From positions 241,365,718 to 241,429,717 of the forward strand of contig NC_081406.1 in NCBI RefSeq assembly GCF_030272615.1: a DNA stretch of 64,000 nucleotides, given 5' to 3'. Of this stretch, positions 56,528-64,000 are shown piece after piece. The position numbers and the translations under genes are program-made. This stretch comes from Cryptomeria japonica. Its lineage: Eukaryota; Streptophyta; Pinopsida; Cupressales; Cupressaceae. Within the stretch, counting starts at the first letter, position 1. Each line of letters begins with the position of its first letter. The notes under the pieces were generated by a model. That model saw nothing but the letters and a program-made list of their open reading frames with translations. It ran no database searches and was not told the origin of the DNA.

Positions 56528-57788
56528 AATAATACCTCTAATTGAACTCTCAATCCAAAGTTTGGACATTCATATGGTAGAGTTTGCTATTTTCATGGCT
56601 AGTGTTCATTTAGTTGTTAATCCAGGAACGTAAAACTTGAAATGGGTCTGCAATATATATGCACTAAGCTCTTTAAATGATTATTCTGGATTACTGCAAT
56701 GACTAACATTATGTAGAAAGGAAAGGTAGGAATGGAAATCATAAAAGGCTAAATGAAAGCTTCACAAAACACTCTTGAAATGATCTAATGAAAATAATAG
56801 AATTCACATCGTTCTGTCTTGGCTGCAGGAACACTCAACGGATCTATTTCCAGTGGCTGTAGGAACAATCCAGTCATGAACTTCTACTACAACTAAGTAA
56901 AAACTAACTTCAATGATCTTAAAGATAGGATCACTCACCAAGTGGGCCTAAAGATAGGATCACTCACCAAGTGGGCCCCCTTGGATGAGTGATATCAAAC
57001 TCTCAGAAAAGAACTATTAATAGATCAAAACAACATATTCTTATTCATTTCTTCCTGAAAAATGATTACATATTCCAAAAGAGAAAAATTCAGAATGCTT
57101 GACAAAACTCTGCTCAATTCCTTTCCATTCTGTCTAACTCTCAGATAGAAGGAAGGGCTTATTATAAAGAAAAGATCAACTACAATGGACAACCCCAGTT
57201 ACGTCCAGAAGAAGAGGTGGATAATTGTTAGATGAAGGAGATAACTGAGAGATTGGTTGTAGGAACCGTGGATCTGAAACCGAACCATAGTCTTTGCATG
57301 CCAAAGCAATATTTTGCGAGTTCAATATGCACCAGAGTTAAACTCCCATGGTGAATTACAACTGCTTTGTTATGCCATACATTGCGCTTGCTTGAATCTC
57401 CTTCAGTTTGACCTCCAGCTATCTGAACATGATTCTCCAATCCTTAGGCACGAAAGAAAATCATCCACCATAGCATCAATTATTATCTACACTAAAACAA
57501 AAACAATATACAAGGACATGCATATGTATCTTACTTAATTAATACCTTCATTAACTCACATATGACATTATCCTAAATAATCCACATATCACAAGGACAA
57601 ATCATTTGGCTGCAGGAATAAATTGGCATGGCTGCAGGAATTAACCGACAAAGTTCAAACATGATTTCTTAAGTTCAGTTTTAAAACATGGATTACATAT
57701 AGTCAATTTACAATACTTTAGTATCACAATACAACCCAAAAGATACCAAAAACCTAAGAGTCTTGATAAAAAACATGTTAAAGCATCA
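56528..57788 (-). mobile_element. 5' LTR of the Athila-like element, main part
   Basis: Continues the 30-bp fragment at 48876 from the duplicated AATAA and runs to AAAGCATCA at 57788. It is very similar to 39046-40297. It carries a 29-bp tandem duplication (56920-56977) absent from the other LTR. To the right lies ORF2 sequence of the minus two-ORF element. Confidence 0.93.
56920..56977. repeat. 29-bp tandem duplication in LTR
   Basis: TAAAGATAGG-ATCACTCACC-AAGTGGGCC occurs twice in direct contact. The breakpoint lies in the loop (GGGCC) of the conserved stem-loop, so one full and one half hairpin result. The partner LTR has a single copy. Confidence 0.93.
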
Positions 57789-57908
57789 ACTTATCAGTTC
57801 TTGCGTAGATTTTTGTAACCGATGGGTTACAATCTGGAAAATATCTGCCAAAACCAAATTTAAACTATCGTAGAATCTTTTGCTATCCTGTAATGCCTCT
57901 TGTGTTCT

Positions 57909-60468
57909 CTAAACTATACTGGTGAGTATGTGCATTTTCTGTTCCGGTGTCTTAAGTCCGGGAACCAGAGCCTTAAAAATTTCTTTTCTCAAAGAAATGA
58001 GGTAATCTAGTTTAGGACCAAGTTTACATTTTAAGCTCTTTGCCTTATCCTTTATTCTCTCTTTATCCTTTTCTAACTTCTCAATCTTCTCTTCAAGATC
58101 TTCAATTTCCTTTTCTATTTTCAAAAATGAATCTGACGTGCCTATTAGATTGTCAGCAATATTGTTAATCTCAGTTTGTGTTTTGCTGATCTCCGAATCT
58201 ATGTCCTGTGTCAAGATGTCAGTTTTGCAAGTATCCCTGTATAGTTTCTTGAAATCCAAAATTGTTTCTCCTAGTGCTGGTAACAAGGTTTCTGTTTGTT
58301 CCTTATTCTTTTTCACTATTTCCTCAAAGAATTTCTCTTTCTCCTTATTCATCCTCTCTTTGAATGTGTCTTCATTTGTTTGATCAACTAGCAAAATGTT
58401 GTCGGTGATGAATTTAGACAATGTGTCTAGTTGACCTAAAGAATCTTTATTATCCACAATACACTTGGGTGCTACCAATTTGAGAATAGGAATTATGTCA
58501 TTGATAGCCTTATAGGCTTGAGTATTACACTCTATGATTTTCTTTATTGAGTCCAATAAGACCTCTGTCACATTTGTAGGTCAGAATTCTGCTATTGAAG
58601 TACCAGATGTCTACCCAGTTATTTTCACAATATCCATGCTACCGATTGTAGTAGTAACCTTGCTTATTTCAACCTCTGGTAGGTCAGTTTGTATTTGTAT
58701 TTCTATTAGCAAAGGTTTAGGCTTTTCAATTTTAGCCGATGGCATTGTCTCGGTTTGAACCTGTGTCTCAACCTGTTTCTGTTCCGATTTGTCCATCTAT
58801 GTCTTAGAAGGTTTCTCTGAGCTCTCAACTACTGATTTCTCAGATGTAGTCTCTATATGCACTTCCGGTTTCTTAGTTTGTACCTCTGCACTGTCCATTG
58901 TTGGTTCTCTTGATTATTTTTCAGTTTTATCTATCGGTTCTTCTAATGTTTTACCAATGGTGTCTTCTGCTAGTTGCTCTATTTGAGTAGGTTTTTCTGT
59001 GCTTATGTTTATAGTATCATTGATCTCAACCTCAACATCTGCAGCCAGTGGCTCAGTAGCCACATCTTTCCTTTTATCCTCAATGTTTTCTCTATCAACC
59101 ACAACATTTACTTCCTATGAGTCTATATTCATAGTGTACAAAATTTCGGACTCATGATTTGTATCCTCTTGAGGAGTCTCCATACTCACTGTATTCGGTT
59201 GATTGTCTGTAGTTTCTACTGATGGAGAATCCAAAGGAGGTGGGGGTAAGTTATCAATTATCTTTAGGCTTGGAGGTCCACCTACCTTACCTTTCCCCTT
59301 ATCCCTGTCCTTTTGGTATACCCTAATAGTCTTAGGTCTTAGTAGCTCTTCTTGTTTCTCTTTTTCAACAAAGAATATGTCCCATTGGTTTGCAGTTTCT
59401 TCTGTTATCTCATTCACTCTTCCTACCATTAGTGCTACATGTCGGTGAGCAGTTGAAAATACTATCCGGTTTGCCTCACTGATTAACTTGTCTATCTCAT
59501 CAGGTGAGTTTATTAGATGCACTGTAAGTAATTTTTCAATTTTTATCTTCTTGTCCAGCACAACAATGGCTACCCTTCTAGCTTCTAGTCTTCTATACAA
59601 ATCATTGGGTATTTCATCAACGATTTCCATCAAAAATTTCTTGTATATATCCAAGTGTAAAATTACACTATTTTCTATGCTTTCTTTGTATCAACAGAAA
59701 GTGTGTTGTACAATTTGCTAATAGTCTTCAACATTCCATCTTCTGTTATTTCGCTAAGGAGTTTATCTAGTGGAGCAATATCTTGTTTTACCTTCTTCTT
59801 CTTCTTAGGAGTTAATTTCCTTGCTGGAGGCCTCACTGCCTGTTGCTTTTGTCTTGTTTTTCTAGGAGTGGGTGAGGGTACCAGTGAGGGTTTTCTTTTC
59901 CTTTCTACCATTTTGAATACTGTTGGTATATCACTCTGAGAGGAAATTGCAACCTGTGAAAGAGGAGTTTCTAGTTGAAGTCCTTCCAACTCACTTTCTT
60001 TGATACCAGTTTGCTTCAATACATCTTAAGTGCTTTTGCCTATCGGGTTCCCTTCTTCACAGTTTGTTCAACTTTCTTAACCCTTTTCCTAGACTAAATA
60101 CCACTTTCTATTGTTTCAGCACTGCCAAAGACTTTCTCATGGGGTTCTTTTGGTGCTTCAAGGAGGGCTTTTGCATAAGTTTTAATAATGTTATCATATG
60201 TTTCATATCCCATTTCAATTACCCAGATAGTCCTAGGGACAATTGCCTCCATCCAGATTTCATCCTTTTTAATTACAAAGCATATTTCCTTTTGATATTT
60301 ATCTACAATTGCCTGTGACAGTCTTATTCTTATCTTCATTCGAGCCTTCAGTGCTTGAAAATGTTCGTTTATATTTTTCTCCCTGTTATCTCCCATGTTG
60401 TTTAGTGTATCTAGAAGTTGCTTTCCTATCAGTATATCAAAGCCAAAATCTTTTCTACCAATACCGGG
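57909..60468 (-). pseudogene. ORF2 of the minus two-ORF element, C-terminal part
   Basis: Function unknown. Minus-strand pieces from 60468: GIGRKDFGFDILIGKQLLD, VDKYQKEICFVIKKDE (matching VVNQYENTIFFMV of the plus copy), a shift, then a Lys/Arg/Pro-rich stretch (ARKLTPKKKKKVKQD), a shift, and MEIVDEIPNDLYRRLEARR (matching the plus copy at 34980). From 59654 to 57909 one frame continues through three stops. It holds Val/Glu/Thr-rich repeats with QT motifs (QVETQVQTETM, LIEIQIQTDLP, SAEVQTKKPEV) and a long coiled coil (IEKEIEDLEEKIEKLEKDKE) near the C-terminus, ending MHILTSIV. The plus copy is cut before this coiled coil, so only this copy shows the full C-terminus. Confidence 0.72.
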
Positions 60469-62075
60469 TGTGAGGTAGGAAATAGGAAATCATCACAAAC
60501 ATATATAAAATACTAGACATTAGCTCAATCACAAAAACACAAAATGTAATGATCTAATCCTAAACAACACTCAATAGAGACATGAGATAAAAGCATTTAA
60601 AAATGAAAGATTATGCAAACCATAGACATGACTTGAACGCTCCTTCATGCGGCTCCATTGTTCTTCTTTCCTCTTCAAATGGTTGGATTGTGGATCTCAC
60701 CTATAAGTGCACACACACAATTGAAAGCAAGTAGACAAGATTACTGATCAAGAGTACTAGAAATTCGATAGTCTGATTACCAATTAGCTTTGATTGATGA
60801 AGATCATCCAATTTATAGAAGAATTGGAGAGATGACAAGATTAGCATGATCCAATTCAAATGGAAATTGCAAATCAATTATGTCAATTATGACAAATTAT
60901 GCACCTTCTATGCAAAATTTGATTGATTAATAATTGATGACAAATTATGACAACTTCTATGTCAAAATTGATTGATTGTCAATTATGACAAATTTATGAC
61001 AAATTGACATGTCATTTCCATGAATTTAGGAGAGAAATAGGAGGAAATTGAAATTAGGAATTAGAAAATTAAGAAATTGAAAAAGAGGAAAATTAGGAAT
61101 TAGAAATTAGGTAAATTAATTAATAATCTTTCATTTATTAATTAATTCACAAAGAGGAATAATTAGCCAATTAAATGAATATTTAATTGCAATGAGAAGA
61201 CCTAGGATAAATAAATAATTATTAATCCTAGAGGAAGAAATGAGACACAAGGTTTAATGATAAATCATGAAACCCTAGAAGATGAGTTAGCAATGCGAGA
61301 ATGACAATTAGGTCTTGATTGAAGATAATTGATGTTGATTCGATTATGATCATGATTTTGACTGACAAAGGACCAATGTGATAAATTATTTGATTGATAG
61401 ATGCGCCAATTGATGAGGAACAATGACAAATTGATCCAAATTGACATAATTGAGACAGACAACAATCGATAGCGAAATGATCGCAAAATGACAAGATTGA
61501 CAAAAGGACAAGAATCGATGACAAATAGATTGCAAAACGACAAGATTGAAAATGACCACGATCGATGACAAATCGATCGCCAAATGACAAAATCAAACAT
61601 GACAACGATCGATGACAAATCGATCGTAAAACGACAAGATTGATAAACCGATCGCCAGATGATAAGATTGAAAAGAGGACAAAACCCTAGTTAGGATTGA
61701 CGATGTCCAAAATGATAAGATTGATGATAAGATTGATAAGAGAGCAACGATTGATGACAAATCAATCGCAAGATTGACAGGAGGACAAAACCCTAATTAG
61801 GATTGACGATGTCCAAAATGATGACAAATTAGCATGCACATTGATGCAACAAGATAAGATCGATCAAAATCATGACTGGATAGTGTTGTCGACAAGACCA
61901 AATTTGAGAGCGAGATGAATGAAGAATGTAGAAGAATGACTCGATGTTCACAAATGATAAAGACCAAGTGCGAATCATAGGAGAAATGTTAATGCGACAC
62001 AGAAACCTAAAATGAGGCAATGCGCAAATGTTAAAGTATGACTTCGCAAGCGTTGACCATTTTTAGGTGTCTACA
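60469..62075 (-). mobile_element. Solo LTR (1607 bp) splitting ORF2
   Basis: It inserts exactly between two parts of ORF2. The flanks are CCGGG (60464-60468) and CTGGG (62076-62080), a 5-bp target duplication with one later change. On the minus strand it starts TGTAGACACCTAAAAATGG, and its plus-strand left end is TGTGAGGTAGG. No coding content, primer site or second LTR. It shares its terminal sequence and an AT-rich hairpin zone (61095-61215) with the solo LTR at 283-1065, but is twice as long and holds extra tandem repeats. Confidence 0.85.
61453..61690. repeat. Palindrome-rich ~50-bp tandem repeats in solo LTR
   Basis: About five units near 61453, 61510, 61558, 61604 and 61652 share CGATGACAAATCGATCG and AAAACGACAAGATTGA. 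At 61605-61627 ACGATCGAT-GACAA-ATCGATCGT forms a perfect 9-bp stem with a 5-nt loop. A separate longer repeat (AACCCTAGTTAGGATTGACG) occurs at about 61683 and 61788. Confidence 0.85.
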
Positions 62076-62871
62076 CTGGGTACTTGCTTAGTAATATACA
62101 ACATTAAACAAATTAGCAAATTTCCAAATCTAAAGGTTCCTTTCTTATCTCCTTTGATCTTTTTCAGATTGTCTATCAATTCATCTTTGAGCCATTCACA
62201 CACATCTATTCTAGCATTATCATTTACCATGTCATATGCACTTTTAATACATAGGCTAGATACTGAGTTCAACCTATTGCATGTGTAGCCTTGTAGCCTA
62301 AAATCATACAGATAAATCTGACATTGATATCCTTTACATCATTTACCCTTAGAGACCTTTTGTCAAATGTTGCACTGGTTAGGTCTATTATTATGTCATT
62401 GGAGACCTTTTTAGTTCTGTCAGGCCTACTACCGGTGGAAGGTAACCCTGTTACTGCCTTTACTGCTTCTTTGGTGATCTTATGACTTGAATCCAACCAA
62501 AAGAATTCGCCATGCAATCTTCGTAGCACAATCCTTATAATATCCTTGGGAAAATCCGGGACACTAAGGATTTCAGTAAAACCTAGGGTTTCCACTATCT
62601 TATGTTCCACTTTGATATTGCCATTTTCATCACAAATCATAGTTCTATACATTTTCTTGATTTCATCATCTCTTAATTCCTCTATATGACAGTGTATGTA
62701 TATTCTAGGATCTTCAACATATACCACTCCTTTAGGAATTTGAGAGAATGCACTTATGTTATCATCTTTCTTAGCTATTTCGGGAACAAGCTTGAATACG
62801 GGTCTAGGGCACTTGATAACCTCAATTACAATAGGGTTTGCTATAAATTCAAGAATAGAGGAGGATGCCAT
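62076..62871 (-). pseudogene. ORF2 of the minus two-ORF element, N-terminal domain
   Basis: The start at 62871 (MASSSILEFIANPIVIEV) corresponds to MGTPHLVDVTNRPQ of the plus copy. Then: IPKGVVYVEDPRIYIHC, YRTMICDENGNIK, FPKDIIRIVLRRLHGEFFWL, SSHKITKEAVKAVTGLPSTG (residues about 125-145), VNDVKDINVRFICMILGYKA. A one-frame shift lies near 62270, then DVCEWLKDELIDNLKKIKGD and FGNLLICLMLYITKQVP. The protein is mostly helical-looking and lacks any catalytic motif I know. It may be a relative of 'putative plant transposon protein' domains with a conserved VTGLP block; this is from memory of the pattern and untested. Confidence 0.75.
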
Positions 62872-63271
62872 GTTTATAAATACCTCAATCTACCTTAGGG
62901 ATGAGTGCTTGGATGAACTGCTTCTCTTTTTCGCTAAGGATGCCTTTGGTCACGAATTTTTCATGCTCTCGAAGATTTGAATGCTCGGTGAATAAAGAGG
63001 AGCCAAAACACTTGCTTTATAATGTTATTTTCTCCAACTACCGTATTTAATGCTTGCCGATTAAGTTAAAAATTAACTCATCTCCCGATAAAGAAGTAGT
63101 TCAACTTCTTACCATCAACCAAGGGTATGATAGCATGTTTTTCAATCAGTTGCTAAACCCCCAAAGGATTTTCCTTCAATTAGATGAAGAGTCTCATTTC
63201 GGTGGAGTGTTACTCTATTCTGTCGATGGAGGAGTATTCCCATCAACATTCTGATCTGACTTTCTGATCCA
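62872..63271 (-). other. Spacer between ORF1 and ORF2, minus copy
   Basis: About 400 bp without coding signal, at the same place as the 450-bp spacer of the plus copy (26960-27407). Confidence 0.6.
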
Positions 63272-64000
63272 TTATTTTGAGAATTCTTGCTTTACCTCTT
63301 CAACCTTTTCTTTACCCTTCAGGCAAGGACCTTTGTTATTTGTCAATGATGCCTTACTTCTACAAAAAATTTCAATATGTCCAATCTTGTTACAAGCATA
63401 ACAAGTCACATTGTTTTTCTGAATAGCTTTCCCATATCCTATGCCAGTATGTGTTCTGCATTGATTAGATATGTGTCCAAATCTTCTACAGACATAACAT
63501 CTTACATTCATTTTGTAATTTTCTGAATTATGACCAATTTTGTTACATTTAGAACATTGATCGGTGGGTGTATTAGTGTTCTGATAATTTCTAGATCTAC
63601 ATTGATTTTCTTTATGACCATACTTGTTATAGTTAAAGCATTTCCCATTAAATTTGTAAGAATTAGGTTGTCTTACCGGTTTGCTATGATCATGTTTGTT
63701 TGTAGTACTAGAGCTTTCACCAACTTCAAAGCCAAGGCCATTTGTATCACCATTAGGTTTCTGATTCTTCAGCATGTCAACAAGTTCTTCTGAACTTTTC
63801 TTAAATTTCTCCTTGTGCTGATTTGCAACAGTCAGTTCATTCTTCAAGATTCCTTTTTGTCTCATGAGTTCAGTTCTGTCATTTTATGTATGCATTAAAT
63901 CTGTCTTCAACATATCATTTTCATGACTGAGTCTTGTGTTTTCATTTCTAGCATCATTTATTCTTCTAGCCAAATCATCTTCATTCTTCTTTTTATCTTC
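63272..64000 (-). pseudogene. ORF1 of the minus two-ORF element: coiled coil and CCHC knuckles
   Basis: Runs past the right edge of the window. The N-terminal part in view is heptad-like (ARRINDARNENTRLSHENDM, then a stop near 63887, then LKNELTVANQHKEKFKKSSE). Four Cys/His clusters follow: CFNYNKYGHKENQC (one Cys lost), CSKCNKIGHNSENY (last Cys lost), CYVCRRFGHISNQC and CYACNKIGHIEIFC. A Lys/Glu tail (KGKEKVEEVKQEFSK) ends at 63272. Order and spacing match ORF1 of the plus copy (25663-26959). Gag-like RNA binding is the likely role; no capsid core is recognisable. Confidence 0.8.

Overview
The window is nuclear DNA from a large-genome land plant, most likely a gymnosperm (inference). It is AT-rich. 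It consists almost entirely of LTR retrotransposons nested in one another, with long non-coding LTRs and internal tails. Every long reading frame I can interpret belongs to a mobile element, and nearly all carry stop codons or frameshifts. I see no intact host gene, no tRNA or rRNA gene, and nothing bacterial or viral.

Layout. 1-3887 (minus): a decayed Ty3/gypsy pol, with its integrase split by a 783-bp solo LTR with a 5-bp target duplication, and fused upstream to an unrelated ORF relic. About 4.4-9.16 kb (minus) and 16.2-20.7 kb (plus): two opposite copies of a gag-only, non-autonomous LTR element. Between them lie relics, degenerate ACCCTATA repeats and a 2.4-kb polypurine array at 12.64-15.06 kb with a ~117-bp minisatellite. 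20.8-21.5 kb: a gypsy integrase relic. 22.9-24.3 kb: a probable plant-mobile-domain pseudogene.

24374-35636 (plus): a two-ORF LTR element with Copia-type LTR and initiator-Met primer site but no pol. ORF1 has a coiled coil and four CCHC knuckles; ORF2 is an unrecognised ~750-residue protein. ORF2 is interrupted by a 5845-bp Copia element (27540-33384) with a perfect 5-bp target duplication. That Copia lost the second half of its reverse transcriptase and its RNase H. Its 5' leader carries four tandem hairpins with compensatory changes. At 35637 the host element is cut by an LTR of the gag-only family.

38048-64000 (minus): a second copy of the two-ORF element, or a close relative. An Athila-like gypsy element (39046-57788) sits in it. 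A 7.6-kb Copia element (48906-56527, target duplication AATAA) sits in the right LTR of that gypsy. A 1.6-kb solo LTR (60469-62075) splits ORF2.

The most interesting result is the two-ORF family. Two copies in opposite orientation share the same non-gag/pol arrangement. The ORF2 core recurs in weaker form in the extra ORF downstream of pol in the Athila-like element (40.8-42.7 kb) and in the ORF fused to the first gypsy relic (2.9-3.9 kb). The same protein module therefore appears to travel in at least three LTR-retrotransposon lineages. Second are the structured-RNA candidates: the Copia leader hairpins, CCCT..AGGG stem-loop clusters in two Copia-type LTR families, and a conserved stem-loop in the gypsy LTRs.
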